DNA from: Hawksworthiomyces lignivorus | Lineage: Eukaryota > Ascomycota > Sordariomycetes > Ophiostomatales > Ophiostomataceae | Direction: 5' to 3' | Assembly: GCA_002917075.1 (NCBI GenBank) | Contig: NTMA01000059.1 | Coordinates: 250,097 to 314,096 of the forward strand | DNA: 64,000 bases | Shown here: piece after piece, positions 45,127 to 58,415 of the stretch | Numbering within the stretch: position 1 is the first letter of the stretch | How the letters are laid out: each line of letters starts with the position of its first letter | Made by a program: the position numbers and the translations under genes | The notes under the pieces: generated by a model | What the model saw: the letters and a program-made list of their open reading frames with translations, nothing else | Databases searched by the model: none | Told to the model about the DNA's origin: nothing

Positions 45127-48100
45127 ATGGACATAGAACAGACGCAGCTGTAAGTTCTCTTGGCTGTTTTTACTATCTGCTGTCTTCACTTCCTCTTCAA
45201 ATCTGCTCGGAGCTTTCCTCCGCTTGACATGCCGCGATCTATCTATCTGTTTCTTCTTCACCTGGTTTGTTGACCAGGTCGTAAGAACGTGGAGATTCAT
45301 CTTTGCTTTGATGTTCACTTCGATTCTTTATTTAAAGCACAAAGCTCTTCTCTCCTGGTCTTCGTGGTCTTGGCTCACTTATTGATCTATGCATCTCATT
45401 TTCTAGACAACAGAACTTTCAGCAACAGACACCGTTTGTTTTCCAACAAAGTACGGATAGTAGTAATATCGGCCAGCGTCTAGAAAACATTAGCAACACC
45501 GCCAACAGCGGTTCGTCGACGTCAACATCGACAACAATGGCCGACATTCAGCCTCCTACACCTATCCTCACCATGACTGGCAGTGATGTGGTTGAGAAGA
45601 CTGAGCCAGTAACGACGATGACTGCACCACAGGGCGTCTGGTCGACGCCAACGTCTCAGGGTATGAGGCAACGACCAGCTACGATCCACGAAGGCTTCTC
45701 ATACTGTATGGGCGAAGCATACGAAGGTCTAACATCCTGGGACTCTTCAACAATACCCATGCAACAGACGCCGAGTGATAGTATGTCGAGGCCTATGTCT
45801 ATGCATCAAGAATTCTACCCATCAACAACGGTAGAGGGTTGTAAGTTACGCTGATTGCATGTCTAAGATGATAGTATAAGGTATCATAGCTAACGGCGGA
45901 AATTCATAGCGGGTAACTGGGTCCAAAAACCGTGCGATGAGAGCCTGGACTTGCAATTGGATTCCGAGATGACCATCGGCCAAGCTTACACGACAGACGA
46001 TGCTATTCCTATCCTGGATCTTCGTTATTCAAATGGTGCGCCAATGGATGGTGAAGCCCTCAACTTCGAAGGGGGTTTGAATCCACGGCGCCTCTCGGGA
46101 TCGTCGTTTACCATGTCAACAACCGGGGGTCTATCCGATATGCCGTCGTATGAGGACTTTTCCGCAGCATTATCAGATGCGCCCTCCTTTAGCTCAGACT
46201 ACCCGCCCCCTTCGAATCGCAACTCGCTGATGTCGTCGACTCAACTCTCACCTGTTGCCTCACCACGCATGACACCGCAGGGTCGGTCAGAGCTGGTTCG
46301 AACGCAGAGCCGAGGACGCGCATCTCCATCCCCTCGGCCTGGGTTGCGCGCCGTACCTTACAGCATGGAAGGTGCCCGCAACAAGCGGTGGTCGACTGGA
46401 TCATATGGTACAGCGCCAAATCGACGGCCTTCACCATTTGTTTACCACGGTGGAAACGCAATAGGTCCGAACGGCGCTGTCGTGGGGACGTCTGCTCTGG
46501 AGCCCTTTGGTCCTCGCTTGACGACTGCATCTTCGCACCACTCTTCTCCAACTATAACCAACGGGCAGCTACCCTTGAATATGAGCAATCTCCAACAAGC
46601 GACTGTCGCTGCTGCAGCTGCGGCCCAGACGCAAGGTCCTTTCTTTCTCTCCGCAAACCCGCAAGCTTCTGCTGCTGCGGCCGCTGTAGCTGCTGCATCT
46701 GGATACACTCGGCATAGTATGTTGTTGCCCACCCAGCTGCCTTCGCAGGCGGGTGCGATGGCTTTTCACCACCCACACCAGATGGACGGCGGTTTCCCAG
46801 GAGCCCATCACCTGACCGCAGCGCATCATGCAGCGGCAGCTGCGCATGGACTACATCCTCACACGATTCCAAGCCATATGCCGCTCGGACATCTCGGGGG
46901 CCATCCCGGCATGGCGCACGGACACCCGCACCACCCTCATCACCCGGGAGCACCGTTTGAGACGCCAGCACCTCTCATGTCGCATGGCCTCTTCCGCATG
47001 TTGCAGAGCAATGGAGATCCGCACTCGCTCCATGGACACTATACCGACTTGTCAGATCCGCCGGATTTGTACGCCTCATTGCATGAAGAGCAATTACCCC
47101 CGCCGCCTGAGGACATGAATCCATCAGATCCCGACCTTGTACCTCATGAGCAGGAACTGCGCTTCAACGGTGATCTATATACGCCTAAATGGGTACGCGG
47201 GCATGGCAACAAGCGCGAGGGCTGGTGTGGAATTTGCAAACCAGGACGGTGGCTGGTGCTTAAGAACTCGGCTTTCTGGTATGACAAGAGCTTCACACAC
47301 GGTATCAGCGCCGCGACAGGCAACCCATTCCAGGAACCCCTAGAAACACGCCGAATGGATGGCAATCCTGACGTCTGGGAGGGGCTGTGTGGCAGCTGCA
47401 ACGACTGGATTGCTCTGGTCAGTAGCAAGAAGAAGGGCACAACATGGTTTCGACATGCCTACAAGGTGAGATACAGCTTTCTAGTGTTTGCTTTTGTTCT
47501 TGTATTGCAAATACGTTAAATGTGTATGTTCAATTCCACTAACTTCAGTAGTGTCACACGCACCCAAAGATCAAAGATGCTCCAAAGCGGAGGCGTGAGA
47601 GCAGCCATACGCGGTTGACAGCGTCGACCAATATGGGTGTTGTTAATGCGGCAAACGGCGCGGGTGGTCTCGGAGTGACGAACATGACAGGCGCTCAATC
47701 GGAAGGCCCGCAAGCGATGATGCAGCAACAGCAGCCTGCGGCATCGGCTGCGCCGCCTCAGACTCCGTTGACACCGCAGCTGACTCCTGTCGCGGCTTCA
47801 GCATCGATCCCAGTCACGGCGACCACAACGCCGACAGGCATTAATCAAATGCAAGTGCAAATGCCTGTTCCAGTGTCAATGGCAATGGCAGGCATGCCAA
47901 TGTCTTCACCAGCCGAGCAGATGATGGTCCAGCAACAGCAGTCCCCTGTAGAAATTGCGCGACAAAATGGCCAACCGCAGCAGCAGAGCCCGCAGCAGCA
48001 AATGAAACAACCCCAGATCGTCCAGCAATCTCAGCAGCCGCAGCAACCTCCTCAGCAGCAGCAGCAGATGCAGTTCTCTCACCCGCCGCCGTCTGGTCCG

Positions 48101-48340
48101 CCGCCATCCGGTCCGCCGCCACCAGTGCCTCCACGATCACATCTACGGATCCAGCACCAGATGGCTCAGATGGAAGCTCTACAGCAGCAGCAGCAACAAC
48201 AACAACAGCAGCAGCAGCAGCAGCAGCAAAGAAGCATGCAGCATGTTCGGCCACCTCCGCCTCCACCACCACAGGCTCGAGCGATGATGACACCCATGAC
48301 CCCGATGACCCCAATAGAAGGGTTGGGCAATATGATCTAA
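45127..48340 (+). CDS. Putative transcription regulator with Rua1 C-terminal domain
   Basis: Predicted exons 45127-45149, 45407-45840, 45910-47465 and 47552-48340, giving 933 residues. Introns are 257, 69 and 86 bp. The 23-nt first exon (MDIEQTQ plus two bases) is inferred because exon 2 stays coding upstream of the next ATG (45537), reading QQNFQQQTPFVFQQS. Translation from 45537 is the alternative. The domain at about 573-680 has the Rua1_C (PF14616) pattern: LYTPKWVRGHGNKREGWCGI, GRWLVLKNSAFWYDKSF, HGISAATG, GLCGSCNDW, KKKGTTWFRHAYKCHTHPK, with conserved Cys/His. The middle has His-rich and Ala-rich runs; the C-terminus is Gln-rich with a run of about 16 Gln (near 48185). Rua1 in Ustilago regulates a secondary-metabolite cluster. 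Here a nuclear regulatory role is inferred from the domain, and targets are unknown. Confidence 0.88.
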
Positions 48341-51300
48341 ATTAACTCTTCAACTTTCTTTTGTTATTCTCTATCTGCTTATCATATCTTCCTGTCTATA
48401 CTCTCTTTTATGCACATTTATCTTCTTATCTTTCTTTAATACACATAACGTGTATTACTTTTTATCGTCATTTTATATCACAAAACAGACTTTCTTTTTA
48501 TTCTCTCTTCGTCCTTCTTCATCGTGAGAAGTTGCTTCTTTTCACACCTTCTTCACAACCTTTTTTCAAAGATCGAACATCTTGGCAAACGTTGGATACA
48601 GTCTGGGAAAAGAGCACTTGGGCAACAAACGGTTTTTGGGTTCAACGGTTGCAGCAAAAGAAGAACGAAATACCCCTCTTTGGTTTTTGCATGGACTTAT
48701 TCAGTCTTCTTTCTCGACCACTTTATTGATATTATTTAGTTTAGCACGTCTATGGCCTTCAGAAAACAAAGAAACAGAACATTGATTGGAGATGTGCAGA
48801 TGTGGAGGTGCGGAGAAAGGCGAGCAGGGCTGGTCATGGCAAAACGAAGCAAATGAACACGAACGATCATCCCAGCGGGATGAACGAGGATAATGACGTT
48901 TCTTTGGATGTTGATTTTGTTTTTCTATTTGTTTGCTCTCTTTTGTCTCTCTTTCTTTTTGGCTTCCTCCTTATTTTGTTACTGCTTTGCTTAGCTTAGT
49001 TTTTGGCAGCTTTCACCGAAACATTCCAAAAGACAGACCGAAATTGAACAAAGTCTACGAGTTTAATGCGCCCACTAGTGACCAAGATAGCCTCTGATGT
49101 TTATGATCTTTGGTTGTCGTTTTCCTTCTATGTAGCTATCTTTCTATCCTTTCCCAAGGGAGAACCCAACGAAATCTGCGAATGAAACAATAAAAGCTGC
49201 AGACCGCATACGAACAAAAAGAGTGAGACCAAGCTGACGACATTCATTTTTTTTCCTTTGGGATCTATATGCGTCTCCTTGACTACCCCTTATTATTATG
49301 CTACGTGATATCTAGTTTTCCAAGAAGGTAATTCGCAACCAGATAGACGGTATTATGCAGACGCTAAAGATAGACAGCCCTGTTCAAGATCGAGCCGCGG
49401 CTTTTGTTGTTTTTCTACTCCATTGTCTGATTTAATCCCTTGTTACCTTCTTCCGCTCTTCCTAATCTGAATAATACCCAGAAGGCCAAAAAGAAAGCAA
49501 AGAAACAAGGGGAAAAAAGCAATGTGAAAAAGAAACAAGTGGGAGAAGAGCAGGTGTGAGCCGATTGGCGATTCGGGTGTCAGTTCCCACTTGTCTCTTC
49601 ACGTTGCAGGAATGTATGTACGAGACACATTTTAAGCATTGCAAACTGTCGCATTCTATTTATCGTCAGCCAAGAAGAGAGAAAGTTAACATTAACATGC
49701 TATCAATAAACTTCAGACGGCTATTCTGTTGGCAAGAAAGTAAAAGAAAGGCGACCTAGGCGCGACGACGAGCGCCCTGCGCTTGTGGAGACGCAAATAG
49801 GGATTCAAGGTAGTGAAGTTACAGCACAAGCTCAGGAGACAAAAAAAAAACATAGTACGTGGAATGGCTACAAAGCGTCGTTCGACCAAAAAGGAAATAT
49901 TTTGCATATTTTAGGGAGAGCCTGTTGGAATCTCCGAAGATATCTTGATTTGCACTGCTAATATTGCTAGTATTTTACTAATTGTGGTCTCAGAGTCCGG
50001 CCGCTAAAGGCAAAGCTACGGAGCAAGAGCTCCTAGATTCAGCGAGGTAGTATCCCTTACCTAGAACCAGACTGGGGAGCAATGTGTTTAGTCTTCACTG
50101 CCAATAAGGCCGCGATGTCTATGGGTTCCTGCGAAAGATTCCCCTGAGCGCCAAATGAGGCTTAACCGAAGCAAAAGAACTAGGTGCCTCTCAGCACTAT
50201 TACGAGACGACAGGCTTGGAAAGCGGCCAAACAATGTCTAGGCATCGAACGAGGAAAGAAACAAAATGCCATTTGGACTAGTCTTACCGCAGGATTGGAA
50301 CAAAATCGTCTTTTGTCTGGAAGACGGCAAATTTCACGGTCGGTTAGCTACGAGTAATATGTCTTTGTTTCTTCCTCGTATGCAGGGTCTGATCGTAGTA
50401 GCTTATCCTTTGCTTTCGCATTGGGCATGAGTTTGATGCTCTTCATTTCTCTTACCTGCGCGGATAAGGAGATGTGGTGGGGGTATGGGCTGTATTCGTA
50501 CTCGTGGAGCCACAAAAGGTGAGGCTGTTACATGGTTGTGCTGGGGTAGCGAACAAAAAAAGCGCTGCAGCGTTCTGAGAATCTTATGTACGATTCGATA
50601 TTTGTGTCACATAGTTGGCGCATTTGCTGCTGGAGGCCCTGCGATTGGCCACCCTCTACCTGTTCCCTTCCCCTTTTCGACTCCAAGAACTATTCACAAT
50701 GCATCCAGATGCAAACGGCGAAGCTCATGCGCCAGTCAACACCAGAGGCGCTAAAGACTATTTCGTGATTGAAGGAAGAACAAGCGGCAGCTTTTCTTAT
50801 TTCTACCAATGCTTCCTTTTTTCCCTTTTCTTCCCCCCCTTTTTCAGAGCGAAGTTTTCCAGTTTCCTGGAATCTAGGGCTCATCCATCCGCATAAAGGA
50901 CACGGGCGAGCAGATCCATAATACGTGCCCTACATCTGCTATACATGTCCAAGTAGTCTACGGTTCTTGACGATGAAAACACCTCCAAGCCATTGGTAGA
51001 GGTGCTACGGCTTTGCATTGCGGCTGCTAACGACACTAGTCAAACATATTCAGAGTTTCGGTCGATGATCTGGTGCTTCTAAAATTCCTGCGCAACCGCA
51101 TACGCACATCACCATGTGACGATAAAGGTGGGAGTGATGGGCATCGTTGCGTAAATGTTTATTATGGTTAAAAATAGCCCGTACCACAGCAGATTGGGTT
51201 CAAGAGTTTCCTTTAAGCGCGGATTCACATCGCAAGTCTCCTGCGGTGTTAGTGTCATCATGCCTTTCTTTTCAAGTTGGTGCAACCTCCGGAAGGGTAG

Positions 51301-52812
51301 ATTTGCTACGCGGGATCGCTTAGAATCCGATGACAATTCACAGAGAGGCTAAAATGGGGACCGGGGACGGTGCAATTTGCGCCTACTGCAAGCTCTTTAC
51401 GAGACCCCGGCCAAGGCCAAGGTATCTCTCGCTTTGTAATTAGACTTGTCAGCTTCTGGCCAGGCTCCACAATAGCATTGGCTTTTAAGTCATTGCTTGC
51501 TGCCCCCATCTCACCAAGCTACGCTCGCATCTTCTACTGGGGTTGCAATGTTGTTGTTTTAGCACTCGTATCCTCCGTACGGCTGCTTTACATGAGCTGT
51601 GCCGTTCTCCCCCATGTCTCTCTGCTAGCCCCGATGTGACCATGCTCAAACTACTGCTTCTTTCAGTATAGATGCCGAAGGAAACTGTACGGGATTAGGT
51701 ATCTGTAAGCAGTGTCTCCTACTTTCTATGCGTGTGCTTACGTATGTGAATCGTGTGCGAATACTAACGTCTGTTGAGCTTCCCTGGGCTTCTTCTCTGC
51801 TTATACTAATGTCTTTTGTACTGTATGTAGTTTCGTTATAACAGGGACCGGGGATCGGAGTGCTCCGCACCGCAAGAAGTTTCTCAACGAAACATCGGAT
51901 GCATGTATTGGACCAAAACCCTTACTCATGGTACGAGTATGTATCTGTACCTCTACTGAGGCAGGGGCATCACTAACGCTTACGCAAAGAGTATCTATTA
52001 AAACAAAAGTTGAGACCAACACCGCGGACAAGAGACAAGTCGCAAGAGCAGGACGACCGGCTGGTCGCGGAGATAGAAGATTGTGTCAGAAGTGGATGCA
52101 CGCAGAAACGAAATGAATTTCAACCCAAAATTGGCGCAGCAGGATTCAGCATTGAGCTTTGAGCGTCGATAGTCCTCCAGAGGCGCTGCGGAAGGCCAGA
52201 TGCAACGATCCTGCCATTGCAGTCGCAGCCAGGCGAAACGCCCTGTGCAACTTGCGTGTCTTGTAGCCTTGTTCAACTCTGGTTGTCGAATGGCCTTTCG
52301 CCAATGCCATGTGCGTTCAGACACGCCGTATATGCTCGTAGAATGAAAAGTGGACAAGTGGGTAAGGCAAAAGTGGGATCTGGTCTCGACTCTCGCCAGA
52401 TGGCCCTTGGCGACTGGGCATCTATGCAGTTCTTATTTCCACAAGTTCCTGTTCCTGCATACGCAAAATTACACAGGCAACTTTTAGCAAGATGAACCAT
52501 ATTTTTTTTGTACGGTTTCCGCTTTTGTTGCGGACAGGTTGTCTTGACGGCATTTTCGTTTTCTATACAGTATGCGAAAACTCCGTCTTTGTTCCTGCAG
52601 AAATACGAGATTAGGGAGGGTGGTGGAACATCAGATAAAAGAGAACAAAAAAAAATTGGGCAGCACAGGGGTCCCGTCTCCCAGGCACCCGTTCCTATCC
52701 GAGGCCCGGAAGCTCCGCAAAGACAGACGGAGTACCTTCTGCCGGCTGACCAAGAAAGTCGCCCATTGCGTTGTTCTCGAAGCAGAGAAGGTGTGCGGGG
52801 AGGGCTCGGCGT

Positions 52813-52850
<38 letters not shown>

Positions 52851-55800
52851 AAAGTGTACTCGCTTTCACTTCCTGTTTTATTTATTCAGACGTCTAAGTC
52901 GAAAGATAAGCAACCAGCTTTTTAACAGATGGTCGCACGACGCTATATGAAGAAGGCGAGCTTCAAATACCCGTAGCGTGCCAGTTCCCCTGGCATATCG
53001 AAACAACCTCTCAGCGTTCTTCAGCCAATAGCCGTAGCAAGCGATAACGAAGAGAGAAAAGAAAAACTTAATCCCAACCTTGGTATTCCGCCATGCACTA
53101 GCATGTGCTTAAAGCTTACGTACGGGCTAGGCGAGAGGGACACCAGCTATTTTAGGAGGGGCCATCTACGCTAATAAGGGGACAGGAGGGTGCCCCAGTC
53201 TGGTCGTTCACCAATGCCCATTAGCTAACTCTCTAGTCAAACGCACTTTTCAGCTGAGCTGGGGACGGTGATGACCGAATGACGAGGAGTGGATGAGAAA
53301 AGTACTCGCACTGAGACCATACATGTAGGGGTGGGCGATTAACCTTGGGGCAAGACAAACAGTTGCATGCCACAACCGTCTCCCCGATGTGCCCGATATC
53401 CCCGTATGCAAGATACAGTAGGGCGTAGAAAGCCGTATGATGATCATCCTTTCTGCTGCTCCCGAAGAATGAAGACTGGAAAAACAGTAGATAGGCTTAA
53501 AGTGCGAATCGGAAGAAAACAAGCACTAGAGCAGAAGATCCGATGTTTCTCGATGCAATCAGCACCGCATCAGGAAATAAGTATCACGCAATCTCTTTCC
53601 CTCCCCTGCCCTATTATCATCGTCTTCTGACAGGGGAATGATCCGTCAGCTAACTACGAGCAGGTCTCTCAGCCAGCCAAGATCTTCAGCCTTCCGTGAA
53701 CGTCTTTCTTTTCCATCTTGGTCGTCTCGTCTCCGCCATTCCTTTCTCTCAAGCAAGCCCATTCGTACGCACATTGACCGCTCAGCCCCAAGAAATCCCA
53801 CGCTGACGCAATGTGCCTGCCGGCACAAGGACGACATACCATCTTCATCCCATTCTCCTCTTCGAGGGTTCGCTTCTCTCATCCACCGCTTTTGTGCTGC
53901 CCATGCGAGCCGTTTCCAATTGCATACCCCCTTCCCCCGTATTTTTACATGTAAAGTATGCTGCCCTATGAGATATTTTGGGGAGAACGTGCGTCCTCCC
54001 ATTCTGAGTGGCTGGTGAGCTTAATGGGGAATATCTGTATGGCATAGGGGGGTTGCTGCTTTGCTTAGAAGGATTGCATATCCGTCTGTAGATGGCCACA
54101 CCCTAAAGTGATGAAGGAAATTTCATTGTCATGCAACATCTGCATGCCGCAGTATCGACCTGTAAGCAGCATCTCCTGCACTGCTCCGCCAGATAATAAT
54201 ATCCCGAATAGTGCGGTTGAGTCATATATCTGCAGGAGAAGAAACAATGGGGGACAAGGGGACCAGGGGACAAGGGAAAACGCTGTCGAGCAGCCACAGC
54301 CAATCGACGGCCGCTCTCTGCAACAACCTGCAGCGAAACAGACAAAACGCCTCAACGAGACAGTTTCTATGCGAACATCTGGCACTCCGCACACGAACGA
54401 GTCGCATGCTCTGTCGATGCTTTTTCATTAGCGGCCCTTTTTTTTTTTTTTTTTTTCTTTCAGGTCATTCCCAAGCGGTAATTTGCGACCCAAAGCATAG
54501 CATCATCAATACTACATCCGTTCTCCGCGCTCCCACTGGTTTGCCGCCCGGGTTTGCCACGGCTCGTCTTGCATTGTGTAGCGTTTTTGCCCCTGGTCCA
54601 GGACCAGGCCACAGAAGACAAGGATGAGACGGCACAGTCATAGCTATTTCCATCAAAAGCAGCAATACACCGTCTCCGACTGTCCTTCTATGGTAAGTAA
54701 TTTATCTCTGCAAATCCTCGTGTCAACTTCACCGTCTTGGCTGCAACTTCGGTGAGCAACTGGAAACGGTTTCCAATTCAACGTTTTGATCCCCGTTACA
54801 ACGCACTTTGTACGCTTCTGGCTCGGTGCCGGGATCTGCAAAATCCTGCTATCCTTTGCACTTCTTCCGCCTCTTCAGTTTTGAAGCAATATATTCGAGC
54901 TTGCGTTGTCCATACGACGTAGTTGACTGCGCTCTTTGCTAGTACGGACTCAGCCATCGACCTTGGATTTCTTTTCGCCGGATCGCGGACGGACCTTTTC
55001 TCCTATACAAAATGAAAAAAAAGCAATATTCGTATCCTACGAATATTGTTCCAGGATTCCAATATCCTCCCCGTACTATTATGCCCTAGCTGCTCCGGTG
55101 GTACCGTTGGTCCACAGCATGCTACTATTGCTTTCCTGGCGCTTTTCTTAATTTTTCCATTCCTCTAGCTCTAGACTTTGGGCTGCCAAGATGCTTGATC
55201 TGTGCCACGGACAAATTGGCTATTTCCTGGTCTTTTTAAACCCCCGAACTGGGGCAGAGTGCCTTGGAGTTAAGGTACCGGTCGGGCACTCCACTGGTTG
55301 CGGAGAACAAAATCCACATTATGTACTCACACGCTTAGAAGCGATTATCTAATGCCGTTGGGCTGTGTGCACTTTTTTAATTAGGTGTCTCGTTTCCGCC
55401 CCCAAAAAACGTACACGCATGTCTAACGGAGAAATGGGACAAAGAAGCAAAGCTAAAAAGAGACTGGGAAACAGAAAAAGAAAAGAAAAGAGTAGAAAGG
55501 GATCGGCCGGCCGAAGCTGCCCTAAAATTGAGCGCCCACTCTCTCCCAAGGTCCGGCCCAGCTCGTAACACACCGGTGCTATAACCGGCTCAGGGGCATT
55601 GCGGCAGTGCCTAGCTTTGCGTGCGTGAATGGATCGAACGGTGAATTTCTGAACGTCTGCATTTCCTCGTTGCTGCTAAATATGCTAGATGAGAGTGCGC
55701 TACATTACAGCGTCACGTATAGCATGTACATGTACAGATTTTCATAGGACCAGCAGGAGGAGCAGAGGTGGAAATGTTCCGCCGCTAGTTCCACTAACAT

Positions 55801-58415
55801 TGAACGGCCTAACGTGACCGGCTGAGTGGGTTGGGGAAAGATGACATTCTCAAAATGCTATAATACGTCAGAAAAGGGAAAGAAGTCGTCTGTTGCTGGT
55901 CCAGCGTTTCGCTCTGTCCTTTTCTCCCTGATTTGACTCCAAGTCGACATGTCGTATGCCCCAGATATGTCGTACTCGTATGTCGCAAACTGCGCGGCCC
56001 GGCGACGTACTCGTGCCCTGAGCCCTTTCCTCTTTCTGACGCCCTGAATGCCAATCGCTGGAAAGGGCATCCGCCGACTATCACCTTTATTGTCTAAAAG
56101 GTGCGCCTGCGTTCCGTCCACTGCTCTCGAGTCGCTCATAGAAAAGCAGTCATCGTAACCCCACTCGCATGCTCCGTTCTTGTCTCTCCTTGTATGTGTA
56201 TTATGTTACTGGCTTGTCTCACAGCCCACTAAAAACAGGCAGCCTGCAGCCTGCAGCTTGCACAGACCCCGCTGGGACCGCCAGGCAGAGAGGGAGACAC
56301 AGAGAGCGCTCTTCTAGGCTTTCGCTTGGCCTTTCGTTCCTTCCTACCTGGTGCACTGGCTGCTGCATTTGGCAATCTGTGCAAGAGCGTGAGATCCATA
56401 CGACTTGTTGGGTCTTTCCTTCTTCTTTCGGCTTTTCTCGTTTCCCTGCTTTTTTGGTTCTCTGCGCTCCGCTGGCGGCTTCTTCTTTCCCTTTTTGCCT
56501 GTCTGTCCCGTTTGGCTGCTTTCTTGGGAATTGGTTGGCTCGCTGCAACCCGGAACAGTTTTATTCTTAATTCTTATTTTAAAAATTTTAATTCCCCTTG
56601 TGTAGATCCACTATCTCATGTCTCGGTCTCTAATCTTGACTGCATACTCGTAGTACGGAGGGCGACTACTCCCGTGCTCTTTTTTTTATTCCTTTTGGAG
56701 CCTGCTCCCCCCCCTTTCCTGACTCTTTTTGCCTCCACAGCGCATGTCTAGCCCTGCCATCGCTCTCATCTTCCCTTCTGCTCTTGATTCAGACTCTCTC
56801 GGGTCGTCGTTCGCTCAGCACACGACATCCACCCGCGGCCTTATTCCCTCTCAGTGTCTCGAGACTCTCGAACCTCCTTGCTTCCCTCTGCACTAGCATA
56901 GCTATTCCACATCACCGCCCCTCTTTTTCGTTCTCACTCTTTCTAGGCCCGCTTCTGCGCGAAAGTCCGCACTCTTTCTCTCGCCGTCATCCATTCTGCA
57001 CTAGACGTCTGCTTTGCAGGTTGCATTTTCAAGCTTTCGCATCGCCTCGCCCACTGCTGCCTTTGCCTTATTTGACACTCTTCTTTCATTGACCTCCCTC
57101 ACACAGCATTCTTACACAAACACACCCTCCGCCTCTTCTCTTCTCTTTTCTCAACTTTTCTCTCCCTATCTCTCTAGCTGGATTTCTTTGAGCTATCGTC
57201 TAAAGCTGCATCTCCCTATCATCGTCTGGCCCCTTTCGCTGCTATTGTCGTCCGCCAACCACCTTTTTCCCCCCTTAGAAACGGGCCACCAACATGCCTT
57301 GGACTCGTCCCCTAGTACTCCTTCGTTTTCTCCTATAATATCTTATTCTTCCCATAAACCCCCCTCCCTTCCCAATATAACGGATACCACGACACTCTTA
57401 TTTTCCGCTTTGCCTCTATATCACACTGCTAGAGGCACCCTTCCTCTTCCTCCACACACCGAAAGTCACAGAATCTGTTGTATGCCAGTCCTTTTTGTCG
57501 ACTTTCGTTTCATTCGTTGTTCTTCCGCTCTATATTCGTTGACCTCGGCGCTTCCTCTTTCTTGTTTTACTTCTCTCTCACACACTCTCCCCATACCTGT
57601 GTTTTTGAATCTTTGCTTTTTTTTTAATTCTAAATTGCTGCACAATCTGAAAAGGTAAAATTGATCCTTCCTTTTGGTCTGCTCCTTTCTCTCTTCATAT
57701 CTTCCTTGCCTTCTTCCCACTCTCTCCATATTCTCGAGATCTTGCACATTGCCTAGTTTTCGTTCTCCTGTCATAGTCTTGGTGTGTTCCACCCACTCTG
57801 GCCTTCAACCTTTTCTTCCCCTCTTTTACTGTCCAGGGGCAGAGCAGACTTTCCCACTAATACATGCCAAAGATATAGACGTTTTACGAATTCTCTTTTC
57901 TATTAGCGAAGCTTGCCTTACTGTTTGACAGCAACATCTTTCTCTCCAATTCTTTCTGATTTACATTTTTCTTCTGTGTCCCACCGTTTACGACCATCGA
58001 GTAATGAGCACAACGATCTACGACACTTTAAAATTAGTCTTCTACGAGCTACAACACGGCAATTTATGAACTGGTATTCAGCGTTGGATCTGCTGCACTC
58101 TATTTGCTCTAATTTGTTCTTACGACTCTGAACGATACGCCTCTTGCTGTATTAGACTAAAAGAAAGCAATTCTGGTTCACACCAAGTCGATACCCTCTC
58201 AACAGAAACCGACGCAATTTGCGCTGTTAGCCCCTCTGTCTTAAACCCTCTCGAAAAATTGTGTACGAAGCGGGCCACCGAACTGAGGTGAAGAGGTACA
58301 GAAGGAAAAAAAAAGCTGGATAGGAGCAAAGAGCATCGCGAGAACGCGGACGTACAGCTTTATGTTATGAATTTTGTACTGGAATTGTTCTAATAAGGTC
58401 GACTTGATTTCTGCT
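48341..58415. other. 10.1-kb stretch without a supportable gene
   Basis: No recognisable protein domain, transposon or RNA gene. Composition is ordinary from about 48.4 to 55.7 kb, with a 32-bp poly(A) run at 52815-52846. From about 56.15 kb the plus strand becomes strongly C/T-rich up to the PHD-finger gene. The longest frame there (57014-57658, 214 codons) is Ser/Leu/Pro-rich because of that bias and is rejected as a gene. The pyrimidine-rich part is probably the promoter or leader of the PHD gene. Confidence 0.5.
52815..52846 (+). repeat. 32-bp poly(A) run
   Basis: An uninterrupted run of 32 A in the gene-free stretch. There is no retrotransposon sequence upstream of it and no flanking duplication that I can see, so it is a mononucleotide microsatellite rather than a clear retroposon tail. 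Confidence 0.9.

Noticed and set aside
52300..52897. Poly(A)-associated frames as a possible retroposed gene
   Set aside because: The open frames before the poly(A) run have no homology, and I see no target-site duplication around it.
57014..57658. 214-codon Ser/Pro/Leu-rich frame
   Set aside because: It lies in a C/T-rich leader where stop codons are rare. No domain is present and its composition matches the surrounding non-coding DNA.
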